From assembly GCF_003367905.1 (NCBI RefSeq), contig NZ_CP029462.1, forward strand, positions 1,116,001-1,180,000: a stretch of DNA of 64,000 nt, in the 5' to 3' direction. A program made the translations under genes and the position numbers. Each line of letters opens with the position of its first letter. Positions within the stretch are counted from its first letter, which is position 1. The notes below the pieces were generated by a model. The model saw only the letters and a program-made list of their open reading frames with translations, did no database searches and was not told where the DNA came from. Of this stretch, positions 26,170 to 34,751 are shown one piece after another. Source of the stretch: Megasphaera stantonii. GTDB lineage: Bacteria; Bacillota; Negativicutes; Veillonellales; Megasphaeraceae.

Positions 26170-26724
26170 ATGAAGTACGAACATGAGCAGATTTATAAGG
26201 ACGCCTTGTTATCGACGGCAAAAAGAATGTGTGCGGCGGCGCAAACGGCTCCAAAAGGACATGGCGTAGACTCTATTTTGACATACATTCTTACTGGCGA
26301 TGAAAAAGAACAGCTTGCCTGTGAAATGGAGCGGCTTGGTACAGAATATATGGGAGATGAGATGCCGACCTGGTATGGCCGAGATGCGAATTGCGTCCGC
26401 AAGGCCGGCGCAGTCGTCGTCATTGGAGCCAAACATATTCGCCGGGGCATGAGCCGCTGCGGGCAATGCGGCTTTGAAAACTGCGCGGCTAACGCTGCCG
26501 CCGGCGGCCGCTGCGCCGATACGTTTATGGATTTAGGCATCGCCATCGGCTCCGCCGTTTCCGTAGCCGGAGACGACCGCATAGACAACAGAATTATGTT
26601 TTCTATCGCTCAAACGCTGAAACAAATGCCTGAATACGGCCCTGAATACGTCTGGTACGGGATTCCCCTTTCCATATCATCGAAAAACATATTTATGGAC
26701 AGAGGCATTACCCACAAGCTGTAA
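26170..26724 (+). CDS. DUF2148 ferredoxin-like domain protein
   Basis: A 184-residue protein of the DUF2148 family. A cysteine motif CGQCGFENCAANAAAGGRC at about 97-115 is the family's signature and probably binds an iron-sulfur cluster; the following DLGIAIGSAVSVAGDDRIDNR stretch is also typical. Function is unknown in the family. AAAGGAG is spaced for ATG 26170 rather than the ATG at 26166. It follows the MarR gene by about 100 bases on the same strand, so MarR control is possible. Confidence 0.85.
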   Translation: MKYEHEQIYKDALLSTAKRMCAAAQTAPKGHGVDSILTYILTGDEKEQLACEMERLGTEYMGDEMPTWYGRDANCVRKAGAVVVIGAKHIRRGMSRCGQCGFENCAANAAAGGRCADTFMDLGIAIGSAVSVAGDDRIDNRIMFSIAQTLKQMPEYGPEYVWYGIPLSISSKNIFMDRGITHKL

Positions 26725-26875
26725 CTACGACTAGCCCGCATATGATGGACAATTTAGGAAGGGGCCTGCGTAAAAAAAGACGTAATTCTATAACGGGTTC
26801 GCTTGTTCATCATAGCTTTTACGCCTATTATTTTAAGTTTTACAGAAAACAGGCAGTTCCATTCGCCCATAAACC

Positions 26876-26926
26876 AGGGGCTGTCGCACGAAGAGGAGAT
26901 AATTCTTCTTCGGCGACAGCCCCTTT
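26876..26926. terminator. Repeat-like hairpin, copy B
   Basis: GGGGCTGTCGC-A-CGAAGA pairs with TCTTCG-GCGACAGCCCC. It lies between the DUF2148 gene and the convergent LysR gene. It shares the layout of copy A at 25509, with C-G changed to T-A in the stem. Confidence 0.75.
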
Positions 26927-26944
26927 GAGTGTATGCAATAAGCA

Positions 26945-27850
26945 TCATTCCGCAGAACCAACAATATGCCGCTTGATAATATCGATAAATCCCCGCACTG
27001 CTTCGGACGGCTTCTTAGCGTACAAAATCCCGTAGGAAATGCCGTAATCCAAATCGGCGAGAGGCAGCGTAACCAGCGAGGGATGCACGCCTGCCCAGGC
27101 GTCCAGCGTCAGGAGGGGAAGTCCCTGCTGCCCGCAGAGATTGAATGTATCGACGTCGTAATAATAGCTTGCTTCTTCAATGATAATCTGGGGATGCTCC
27201 CGTTTCAGCAGGTGATGAAATTCGTCTATCTGCTCCGTATCGCCGCTTTTTACCATGACGACGCGCTCACCGTGAAGGTCGTCCAGCGTCAGGGTCTTCC
27301 GCAGCGCCAGGCGATGGCCTTCAGGAAGGGCGATGCAGAACCGATACGTCCCCAGAGGCAGGTAATTGGCCCTGGCCTGCATGCTGCGTGAATTGAAGGA
27401 GCCCACTAAGACGTCGATGCGGTCGCCCAGGGAAGCGATGACCAATAGAATTTGTTCCTTTGTATCTTCATACGGGACGATGCGGAACGTATAGTTCCCA
27501 TATGTTTCGCGCAGCGGAGCCCACAGGTCCGTCAGTACGTTGCTGGGATTGAGCAGGGAAGAGCCGACGCGGATCGTCACGCCGTCCCGGCCGCCGGCCT
27601 TCTTCGCCCGGGTCACGGCATCGGCGGCATAGGCGCGCATCTTCCGTCCGTCTTCATACAGGGAACGGCCTGCCGCCGTCAGCAAAACGCCCTGATTGTT
27701 CCGTATCAGCAGCGTAAGGCCCAATCGCCGTTCCAAGGCGTTGATCTGCTTCATGACCGACGCCGGCGTTACGAAAAGGCGCTGGGCAGCCTTGGAAAAG
27801 CTGCCGCTGTCTGCGACCTGTAAAAAGACTTGCAGCTGTTGACTCAGCAC
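26945..27850 (-). CDS. LysR family transcriptional regulator
   Basis: A 301-residue LysR protein with the helix-turn-helix FLQVADSGSFSKAAQRLFVTP at the N-terminus and an effector domain to the end. The reading frame extends to an ATG at 27892, but GGGGAGGATGACATC precedes the GTG at 27848-27850, which also matches the usual distance to the helix-turn-helix, so GTG is preferred. It is divergent from the EamA gene, with an intergenic space of about 140 bases that could hold a shared operator. Effector unknown. Confidence 0.88.
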   Translation of the reverse strand: MLSQQLQVFLQVADSGSFSKAAQRLFVTPASVMKQINALERRLGLTLLIRNNQGVLLTAAGRSLYEDGRKMRAYAADAVTRAKKAGGRDGVTIRVGSSLLNPSNVLTDLWAPLRETYGNYTFRIVPYEDTKEQILLVIASLGDRIDVLVGSFNSRSMQARANYLPLGTYRFCIALPEGHRLALRKTLTLDDLHGERVVMVKSGDTEQIDEFHHLLKREHPQIIIEEASYYYDVDTFNLCGQQGLPLLTLDAWAGVHPSLVTLPLADLDYGISYGILYAKKPSEAVRGFIDIIKRHIVGSAE

Positions 27851-27993
27851 GATGTCATCCTCCCCTTCTGTGTAGTACACGAATTGTAGCACGCCCCTTA
27901 GCAGAGGTCAAGAAATTTGCGTCGTTTATTCCCGTTTCCGTCAAGGTATGCTATACTGATTAAACATACATACGAAAGGAAGCTTGTTACAGT

Positions 27994-28893
27994 ATGGCTC
28001 TATCGGCTCTTTACAAAGGCATTCTATACTGTGTCCTCGGCGCCGTCACCTGGGGCGTCAACGGCACGGTCAGTCAATATCTCTTCACCCATTACGTCGT
28101 CGACTCGGCCTGGATTACGGCGCTGCGCATGATCGCCGCAGGCGTCGTCCTGCTGGTCTTGTTTTTCCCGAAGCAGCGGGCTGCCTTTTACGGTATGTTT
28201 CACGACCCGGCCAGTCTCCGCAATCTCCTCCTCCTGTCAATTTTCGGACTCCTACTCTGTCAGTATTCCTATTTGACGGCTATCAAATATTCCAACTCGG
28301 CAACGGCGACGGTGCTGCAGACCCTCAACGTCGTCCTCATGTCCTTTTTCCTGGCCGTCCGCTTCCGCCGCAGGCCTTCGGCCCGCGAGCTCGTCTCCGT
28401 CGCCCTGGCCGTTCTGGGCGTATTCCTCGTCGCGACGAACGGCAACCCGTCGACGATGGTCCTGTCTCCCCAAGGGCTGACGTGGGGCCTCATCGGAGCC
28501 GCAGGCTGCGTCGCCTACCCTACCCTGTCCCAGGGCCTGGCCATCCAATGGGGCGCCGTGCCGGTCAACGCCGCCGGCATGATCATCGGCGGCACAGCCC
28601 TTTGCTTCGGCGTGCAGGCCTGGGGCATGACGCCCGAGCTGGACGCCGTCGGCTGGCTCACCGTCGCCTTTATCATCCTCATCGGCACGGCCTTGTCCTT
28701 TACGCTCTTCGTGCAGGGCATCCGCCTCGTCGGCCCGATGAAATCCACCCTCATCGGCACGCTGGAGCCGGTGACGGCCGCCGTCATCTCCGCCGCATGG
28801 CTCGGCACGGCCTTCCATCCCGTCGAGCTCGCCGGCTTCGTCTGCATCCTCGCCACGGTCTTCCTCATCGTAGTGCAGTGGCCTTCCCGGTAA
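27994..28893 (+). CDS. EamA/DMT family exporter
   Basis: A 299-residue ten-helix transporter made of two EamA repeats (residues about 5-140 and 150-290). AVTWGVNGTVSQYLF at the start and LGTAFHPVELAGFVCILATVFLI at the end are typical. Family members export amino acids, metabolites or drugs. It is divergent from a LysR gene, a usual arrangement for a regulated exporter, and lies 18 bases before a YkvI-like gene. Substrate unknown. Confidence 0.9.
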   Translation: MALSALYKGILYCVLGAVTWGVNGTVSQYLFTHYVVDSAWITALRMIAAGVVLLVLFFPKQRAAFYGMFHDPASLRNLLLLSIFGLLLCQYSYLTAIKYSNSATATVLQTLNVVLMSFFLAVRFRRRPSARELVSVALAVLGVFLVATNGNPSTMVLSPQGLTWGLIGAAGCVAYPTLSQGLAIQWGAVPVNAAGMIIGGTALCFGVQAWGMTPELDAVGWLTVAFIILIGTALSFTLFVQGIRLVGPMKSTLIGTLEPVTAAVISAAWLGTAFHPVELAGFVCILATVFLIVVQWPSR

Positions 28894-28910
28894 TGTAAAG
28901 GAGGATTTCC

Positions 28911-29975
28911 ATGCCTGCCAATACCTTCGACATCAGACACAGCATACGCATCGCCGGAGCCTTCATCGCCTGGGTCATCGGCTCCGGGTTCGCCACGGGC
29001 CAGGAAATGCTGCGGTTTTACGCCAGCTTCGGCCTCTACGGCTACGGGGCTGTCGCCGTCAATTTAGTCGGCTTTCTAGGCATGGCCTACTTGCTGATGC
29101 GGACGGGCTTCGAACACAAAAAAGAACGCGCCTTTAATCACTTTCAATTTTTCTGCGGCCAAAACCTCGGCCTCGTCTATACGTGGCTTATCATCGCCAC
29201 GCTGATCCTGCTTATGCCGGTCCTCGTCGCCGGCGCGGGGGCGACCTTATACGAATATTACCGCGTGCCCCAGCCTCTCGGCTCCGCCGTCATGACAGCC
29301 CTGCTGCTAGCGGCCTATCTCATGGGCTTTGAGCGCCTCATCCAGGTTATTTCCTCTATCGGGCCGGTCATCATCGTCTTTTCCTTGAGCATAGGCTGCG
29401 GCGCAATCGCCGTCGATTACGGCCAATTTTCCCGCATAGGAGAGTACGAATCGGCTCTCGCCCCCTATCAGGCGGCCCCCAACTGGTTTCTGAGCGCCGT
29501 CCTGCACCTGAGCCTGAATTTCTTTCCGCCCAGCATGTACTTCACCCGCCTGGGCGTCTCCGCCTCATCCAAGCAAGAACTGCGAGCCGGCGCGTTCCTG
29601 GGAGCTTTTGTCGTCATCCTCTGCATCGCCGTCATGACCACGGCCATCCTGCTGAACGGCAGCGCCGCCGCAGGGCTGGACGTCCCCGTCCTGTACCTGG
29701 CGCAAAAGCTCCATCCCCTGCTGGGCACGGCCTTTTCCATCACGCTGCTCCTGGGCATCTTTTCTTCGTCGTCCGTCATGATGTGGTCCATCTGCAGCCG
29801 CGTCACCCGCTGGGGAAAGAAGGGCAACGTCGCCTTTGCCGTCGCCGTCGCCTTGTTTACCTACGTCGTCAGCCTCTTTTCCTTCGGCCGCTTAGTCGCC
29901 GTCCTCTATCCGGCCATCGGCTACGCCGGACTGCTCTTTATTGCCAGCGTAGTATACAAAAGCTTCAGAAAATAA
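28911..29975 (+). CDS. YkvI-like membrane protein
   Basis: A 354-residue protein with about ten helices, resembling Bacillus YkvI and distantly the APC/BCCT-type transporters. The opening AGAFIAWVIGSGFATGQEML is the family's hallmark, with an unwound GSGFATG in helix 1 that in related transporters binds sodium or substrate. It is coupled to the EamA gene (18-base gap, AAAGGAGG) and closed by a strong terminator. No substrate is known. Confidence 0.85.
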   Translation: MPANTFDIRHSIRIAGAFIAWVIGSGFATGQEMLRFYASFGLYGYGAVAVNLVGFLGMAYLLMRTGFEHKKERAFNHFQFFCGQNLGLVYTWLIIATLILLMPVLVAGAGATLYEYYRVPQPLGSAVMTALLLAAYLMGFERLIQVISSIGPVIIVFSLSIGCGAIAVDYGQFSRIGEYESALAPYQAAPNWFLSAVLHLSLNFFPPSMYFTRLGVSASSKQELRAGAFLGAFVVILCIAVMTTAILLNGSAAAGLDVPVLYLAQKLHPLLGTAFSITLLLGIFSSSSVMMWSICSRVTRWGKKGNVAFAVAVALFTYVVSLFSFGRLVAVLYPAIGYAGLLFIASVVYKSFRK

Positions 29976-29982
29976 GATATGC

Positions 29983-30030
29983 AAAACAGCGTATGTCCGC
30001 TCCCCTTTTCATCGGACATACGCTGTTTTT
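29983..30030. terminator. Bidirectional terminator between ykvI-like and BASS genes
   Basis: AAAACAGCGTATGTCCG pairs with CGGACATACGCTGTTTT around a 13-base loop. Confidence 0.9.
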
Positions 30031-30066
30031 TACGTCATATAATATTATATTCTATAATACAGCAGC

Positions 30067-31056
30067 TTAATGGTGAGCCGGAGCCGGTACGGCTTCCGCT
30101 ACGGCGGCCTTCCGCGCTTCTATAGCGTCCATCCTACGGGCAAAGATACCAGCCAAAATGGAACCCGTGACCTGATGAATAGCCGCGCCGATGGCTGCGG
30201 GAATCGCCACGGCCGGAGCGAAGAATACCGACACGAGGGAAATAGCCAGGGCGTCGTTCTGCATACCCACTTCCAGCGTAACGGAATGGCGCTGCCGCTG
30301 TCCCAGGCCCAGCTTGCCCGTAACGAAGTAGCCGATGCCGAAGCCGAACAGGTTATGAGCCAATACGATGAGAACCATAAAGAAGCCCAATTCCAAAATC
30401 TTCGCGCCGTTGACGGCGATGACGCCGCCGACGATGGTCAGTACGCCGAAGGCCGAAACGAGAACCAATACCTTGGACAACGAAGCGATATGCTTTTCAC
30501 CGATGATTTTGTGAACGATCAGGCCGGCGGCCAGCGGCACGAGGATGACCTTCATGACCGTCATCGCCATGGCCAGGAACGAGACTTCGACCCACTGGCC
30601 TGCCAGGGCCCAGACGATAAAGGGCATCATAATCGGCGCCAGCAACGTCGAAACTGTCGTAATCGATACGGCCAGAGGGACGTCGCCCTTGGCCAGAAAG
30701 CTCATGACGTTGGACGCCGTGCCGCTGGGGCAGGAGCCGAGCAATACCATGCCGACGGCCAGCTCCGGCGTCAGGTCAAAGGCCAGTACCAGGGCGTAAG
30801 CCACGATAGGCATAATCGTGTAGTGAGCTGTACAGCCGATGAGCACTTCCTTCGGCCGCTGGATGACCAGCTTGAAATCCCTGGCGTGCAGGGTCATGCC
30901 CATGCCGAACATGATGATGCCGAGAAGCGTGACCGTATGGGGTACAGACCATAAAAACGCGCCGGGCATGAAGTACGCCCAAAGGACGACCAAGAAGACG
31001 ATATACGTCAAATACCGTCCAACAAATCCACTCAGCATTCCAATCCATTTCATCAT
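30067..31056 (-). CDS. BASS family (bile acid:sodium symporter-like) transporter under a valine T-box
   Basis: A 329-residue transporter with about nine to ten helices. ELAVGMVLLGSCPSGTASNVM is the crossing-helix motif of the bile acid:sodium symporter family. I chose the ATG at 31054-31056, preceded by AAAGGGG; the longer frame to 31392 is the T-box leader and is not coding. Known bacterial relatives include PanS, a (keto)pantoate carrier, and plant relatives move 2-oxo acids. Control by a valine-specific T-box argues for a branched-chain 2-oxo acid or pantoate-pathway substrate rather than bile acids. That substrate is inference; the fold is clear. Confidence 0.9.
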   Translation of the reverse strand: MMKWIGMLSGFVGRYLTYIVFLVVLWAYFMPGAFLWSVPHTVTLLGIIMFGMGMTLHARDFKLVIQRPKEVLIGCTAHYTIMPIVAYALVLAFDLTPELAVGMVLLGSCPSGTASNVMSFLAKGDVPLAVSITTVSTLLAPIMMPFIVWALAGQWVEVSFLAMAMTVMKVILVPLAAGLIVHKIIGEKHIASLSKVLVLVSAFGVLTIVGGVIAVNGAKILELGFFMVLIVLAHNLFGFGIGYFVTGKLGLGQRQRHSVTLEVGMQNDALAISLVSVFFAPAVAIPAAIGAAIHQVTGSILAGIFARRMDAIEARKAAVAEAVPAPAHH

Positions 31057-31117
31057 ACAAAAAACCCCTTTCTGTACCCCTATCTTACGTATAACGAACA
31101 GCAAAACGGCGATTGGC

Positions 31118-31390
31118 GAAAAAAAAATACTTTGCCTCAAAAAGAGACAAAGTATCATATACTCTGCGGTACCACTCTCGTTGCCCGTCGGGACCCCTCG
31201 TCGGCATCTCCGGAAAATCCTTTTAATGCCCGGCATGATAACGGATGCCTGCCGGCTGCGTCTACTAACTGGAAAGATAAGCGTTCGGGCAGCTGCTCCT
31301 GGGCGACTTCCTGCAGCGCTTCCATCCCGCCTCTCAGCATACGGCCGGTTCTCTGTAATTTCTGCGGCAGCAGTACTATTCCCAATCAAC
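31118..31390 (-). promoter_or_regulatory. T-box riboswitch, specifier GTC (valine)
   Basis: The leader of the BASS gene. It has the GGGAATAGTA left side of the specifier loop near 31380, the T-box AGAGTGGTACCGCAG at 31164-31178 and a terminator with GATACTTTGTCTC/GAGGCAAAGTATT arms and a long T run at 31118-31156. Aligned to the Bacillus glyQS leader (GAAA-GGC-A), the right side of the loop reads GGAA-GTC-G, so the specifier is GTC at 31305-31307. The UGGU in the T-box pairs with an ACCA end, as in tRNA-Val. Uncharged tRNA-Val would allow read-through. Confidence 0.88.
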
Positions 31391-31414
31391 ACTGTTTTGT
31401 ATTCGTTGAAGCTT

Positions 31415-31442
31415 ATTATACGCTTAAATCCTTCAAAGTCAA
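31415..31442 (-). promoter_or_regulatory. Promoter of the BASS T-box leader
   Basis: On the minus strand TTGACT (31437-31442) and TATAAT (31415-31420) are separated by 16 bases, placing the start near 31408. Confidence 0.78.
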
Positions 31443-31553
31443 TACATTTTTAAAATTTTACGAAGTTTACTAAATAAATTAATCGTTTAACTTTATATTT
31501 TAAAGTCAGTAAAACGTATCATCTATCCGGCAGCGCCGAAGGGCGGAGGCCCG

Positions 31554-32903
31554 TCAATCCTTGTTCAGCTGCTCGTCGAGCATATCCTGGCTGACGTCGT
31601 CCAGCTCGCTCAGCAGCTTGATCTTCAAGCGCGTAATGCGGAGATTTTCCACTTCTTCCACGTAAATTTCCGCCTTGGGCAGCTTGACCATCTGGCCGGC
31701 TTCGGGCTGCGTGTTGAGCTGCGTGTAGACCCAGCCGCCGATAGTATCGCACTGCTGGTCTTCCAGCTCCAGCTCGAACAAGTCGTTTACGTCTTCCAGC
31801 AGCATCTTGCCATCGACGGAGTAGATCTTATCGGTCTTTTCCTCTACCTCCGGCCGTTCCTCGTCAAATTCGTCCTGAATATCGCCGACGAGCTCTTCCA
31901 GGATATCTTCGATCGTCACCATGCCGGCCGTACCGCCGTACTCGTCGATGAGGACAGCCAGCTGCTTCCGTTCCTTCTGGAGCTGGCGCAGGAGCTTGCT
32001 GATAGGCATGAAGACCGGCACTTCCAGCACGTCGCGGGCCAAGGTCCGCAAGTCCGATTTTTTCCCGTCCTTCAAAGACCGCAGGAGGTCCTTGATGTGC
32101 AGGAACCCGATGATGTGGTCCTTGTCGCCGTCGCAGATGGGGTAGCGGGTCATGCGCTCGTTCAGGGCCGTCTCGACGCAGTCGTCGAAACTGTCGTCCA
32201 GATACAGGCAGACCATATCCGTACGGGGCACCATGATCTCGCCGGCGCTGCGGTCGGAAAAATCGAAGACGTTGTCGAGATAGGTCAGCTCGCTTCTGTC
32301 GATATAGCCGTATTTATAGCTTTCCTTCATCAAAATGCGGATTTCTTCTTCGTTATGAGCTTCTTCCGCCTCGCTGGCAGCCTGTATGCCCATGCGGCGC
32401 AGCGTCCAGTTGGCGATATGGTTCAGCGTCCAGACAGCCGGGTACATGAGCTTGTTAAACAGAATCAGCGGGCGCGATACGAACAACACCACGACTTCGG
32501 TCTTCTGAATCGACAGGGATTTCGGCACCAGCTCGCCCAATACGATGTGCAGGGCCGTAATCAGGGAAAAGCCGACGATAAAGGCCAGCGTGTGCTCCAG
32601 CTGTACGGGCACCTGGAAAAAATGAAACACCGGCGCCAGCATCTTGGCCACGGCAGGCTCGCCGATCCAGCCCAGCCCCAGGGAGGCCAGGGTAATGCCC
32701 AGCTGCGTCACCGACAGGTAGGCGTCCAGATGCTCCGTCACCGTGCGGGCGTATACGGCGCTCTTATTCCCTTCCTTAAGCAGCGTATCGACTCGCGACG
32801 GGCGCATCTTGACGATGGAAAACTCCGACGCTACGAAGAAACCGTTCAGCACGACTAAGGCTAAAATCAAAATGATGTTGAAAGTTATCTCAAAATAATC
32901 CAA
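31554..32903 (-). CDS. CNNM/CBS-domain protein (hemolysin C / CorC type)
   Basis: About 449 residues: an N-terminal CNNM membrane domain of about 180 residues (GFFVASEFSIVKMRPSRVD, GLGWIGEPAVAK), two CBS motifs around 200-320 (MVPRTDMVCLYLDDS; VPVFMPISKLLRQLQ), and a C-terminal CorC_HlyC domain. The family links to magnesium or cobalt efflux; 'hemolysin' is a historical name. The start is uncertain. The frame opens at ATG 32972, but that lies at the predicted transcription start. TTG 32903 fits the family N-terminus, with GGAGG upstream behind a small hairpin (32911-32936). Confidence 0.85.
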   Translation of the reverse strand: MDYFEITFNIILILALVVLNGFFVASEFSIVKMRPSRVDTLLKEGNKSAVYARTVTEHLDAYLSVTQLGITLASLGLGWIGEPAVAKMLAPVFHFFQVPVQLEHTLAFIVGFSLITALHIVLGELVPKSLSIQKTEVVVLFVSRPLILFNKLMYPAVWTLNHIANWTLRRMGIQAASEAEEAHNEEEIRILMKESYKYGYIDRSELTYLDNVFDFSDRSAGEIMVPRTDMVCLYLDDSFDDCVETALNERMTRYPICDGDKDHIIGFLHIKDLLRSLKDGKKSDLRTLARDVLEVPVFMPISKLLRQLQKERKQLAVLIDEYGGTAGMVTIEDILEELVGDIQDEFDEERPEVEEKTDKIYSVDGKMLLEDVNDLFELELEDQQCDTIGGWVYTQLNTQPEAGQMVKLPKAEIYVEEVENLRITRLKIKLLSELDDVSQDMLDEQLNKD

Positions 32904-32910
32904 GTACAGC

Positions 32911-32936
32911 GTTTCCCGAAGGAAACAGTCACCTCC
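32911..32936 (-). promoter_or_regulatory. Shine-Dalgarno site followed by a UUCG hairpin
   Basis: On the minus strand GGAGG is followed by TGACT and then GTTTCC-TTCG-GGAAAC, a stem with a stable UUCG tetraloop. Folding would bring the ribosome site close to the TTG (or CTG) start that is otherwise over 20 bases away. Confidence 0.5.
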
Positions 32937-33099
32937 GCTCAAAAAGCAAATAGTATTAAAAAGAAATATCATTTTTATTGTATCATATAACGCAAAGGCT
33001 TCAAAGGGGCGGTACGATTATAAATTTGCATAGCTGTCCTCAGGCGGCGTGATTCTTTGTCCCTGCCATTTCCTGCCATGGCCAGACCGAAAAAACTAT

Positions 33100-33127
33100 T
33101 TGAAAATTTTACTTATATGCGTATAAT
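33100..33127 (+). promoter_or_regulatory. Promoter of the radical SAM gene
   Basis: TTGAAA (33100-33105) and TATAAT (33122-33127) are separated by 16 bases. Confidence 0.65.
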
Positions 33128-33164
33128 TGTGTATAATATACATGAGAAAGGATGGTTTGCTTAT

Positions 33165-34052
33165 ATGATGATTGATAACGCAGAAGGCCTCGTATTCCGG
33201 CCGCCCAGCGAAGCGCGCAGCTTTATCCTGCGGGTGACTATCGGCTGTTCCCATAATATGTGCACGTTCTGTGCAATGTACAAAGATTCCAAATACCGCG
33301 TCCGTTCCCTAGAGGAAATCGACGGCATTATCGAGCGGGCCGCCCAGGCCTACCCCTTCGTGCGCCGCGTCTTCCTCGCCGACGGCGACGCCCTCGTCCT
33401 GCCGACGGACGATTTGATCCATATTCTGAAAAAATGCTATGCTACGTTCCCCAATATTAACCGCATCGGGGCCTACGCCACGCCGGCCGACCTGAACCGC
33501 AAATCGCCGGAAGACCTGAAGCGCCTGCGCGAAGCCGGCCTGGGCATCGTGTACATGGGCATCGAAAGCGGCGACGATGAAGTCCTGCGCCACGTCAAGA
33601 AAGGCACGACAGGCGCGCTGACTGTCAAAGCCGGCAAAAAGGCCCTCGACGCCGGCATGAAGCTGTCGGCCATGATCCTCATCGGCCTGGGCGGCAAGGA
33701 GCGGACAAAGGAGCACGCCCTCCATACGGCAGAAGTCGTATCGGCCATCAACCCGACCATGCTCAGCGCCCTGACCCTCATCATCCCCGGCAACGTGCCG
33801 CTGTACGAAGAAGTCGTCACAGGCAAGTTTACGCCTCTCACGGCCCGGGGCTTCCTCGAAGAGCTCCATATGATTCTGAGCCATACGGACATGAAAAATC
33901 CCTGCATTTTCCGCAGCAATCACGTGTCCAACCTTGTCCCCGTCGGCGGCACCCTGCCGATGGATAAGGACGCCATGCTGGCTACGCTGGAACGGTATAT
34001 TCCCCGGGCCGACAACGTGCGTCCCCTCTTAAACGACACCGGTAATTTCTGA
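33165..34052 (+). CDS. Radical SAM protein
   Basis: A 295-residue radical SAM enzyme. The cluster motif CSHNMCTFC (CxxxxCxxC spacing here is C-x4-C-x2-C) is near residue 28, unlike the canonical CxxxCxxC by one residue, as seen in the YgiQ/HemN-like group; then GDALVLP, MGIESGDDEVL and a long TIM-barrel tail. It probably belongs to the uncharacterised radical SAM proteins close to the 'elongator-like' branch. AAAGGATGG precedes ATG 33165; the frame from 33057 has no ribosome site. It is followed by a small exported protein 15 bases on. Reaction unknown. Confidence 0.82.
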   Translation: MMIDNAEGLVFRPPSEARSFILRVTIGCSHNMCTFCAMYKDSKYRVRSLEEIDGIIERAAQAYPFVRRVFLADGDALVLPTDDLIHILKKCYATFPNINRIGAYATPADLNRKSPEDLKRLREAGLGIVYMGIESGDDEVLRHVKKGTTGALTVKAGKKALDAGMKLSAMILIGLGGKERTKEHALHTAEVVSAINPTMLSALTLIIPGNVPLYEEVVTGKFTPLTARGFLEELHMILSHTDMKNPCIFRSNHVSNLVPVGGTLPMDKDAMLATLERYIPRADNVRPLLNDTGNF

Positions 34053-34067
34053 TAGGAGGTCTTTCCT

Positions 34068-34700
34068 ATGAAAAAGTTCCTGCTTCTCATCCTGGCATTG
34101 TTCACTATGACGGCGTCGGCCTTCGCCGCTGACAGCGAGCCGCGCTTTGACAACATGCGCACGGCCCTCATCGTATCTACGACGCAGCGGGGAGCCGAAG
34201 CGCAGTACATGCTGAAACGGCTGAGAGAACCGTTCCGCATCCCCTACTGGGACCGCGTAGAGGCGCAGGAACAGCTCGCTCCCGACGGCATTACCATCGA
34301 CGCCATGCGGGCTTTATCGGAAAAATACAACGCCGACATCGTCGTCGTTCCCGTCGTCCAGACCTGGTATTGGCGGCAGTATCAATTCTTCTTCCGCTTC
34401 GACGGCGAAATCGTGACGGACTGCGCCTATTACCTCTCGGTCTACGCCTACGACCGCCAGCAGGACACGCTGAAGAGCTACAGCTCCCGCGGCCGTGAAC
34501 GGGAATCGGCGTCTATCCTCAACAATCCCTATGAAATCCTAGGGAAGGCTATGGACGAAGTCCTGGCCAAGCTGCCGTACAAGCGGATTCCTACGGACAT
34601 CGAAGCCGTCCGCGGCAGCATTTCCAAGCTGGACGTCAAGACGACCGAAGGCGGGGCGAAGATCATTACGAATGAACTTCCTATCCCCGTAACGCAATAA
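34068..34700 (+). CDS. Exported protein of unknown function
   Basis: A 210-residue protein with a clear signal peptide ending AFAAD at about residue 22. The mature part starts with NMRTALIVSTTQRGAEAQY and has a central KYNADIVVVPVVQTWYWR segment, suggesting an alpha/beta domain. Nothing I recognise allows a function. AGGAGG precedes the ATG. It is likely co-transcribed with the radical SAM gene. In a diderm it should be periplasmic. Confidence 0.75.
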   Translation: MKKFLLLILALFTMTASAFAADSEPRFDNMRTALIVSTTQRGAEAQYMLKRLREPFRIPYWDRVEAQEQLAPDGITIDAMRALSEKYNADIVVVPVVQTWYWRQYQFFFRFDGEIVTDCAYYLSVYAYDRQQDTLKSYSSRGRERESASILNNPYEILGKAMDEVLAKLPYKRIPTDIEAVRGSISKLDVKTTEGGAKIITNELPIPVTQ

Positions 34701-34701
34701 C

Positions 34702-34742
34702 AAAAAATCGGAGCAGACACTCTCGTCTGACTCCGATTTTTT
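34702..34742. terminator. Bidirectional terminator
   Basis: AAAAAATCGGAG and CAGAC pair with GTCTG and CTCCGATTTTTT, with one A mismatched. It separates the exported protein from the convergent aldo/keto reductase. Confidence 0.88.
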
Positions 34743-34751
34743 ATTGCCATC

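Noticed and set aside
31059-31392. N-terminal extension of the BASS reading frame by about 110 residues
   Set aside because: The stretch is the T-box leader; its conserved RNA elements explain the sequence, and the real start has a ribosome site at 31056.
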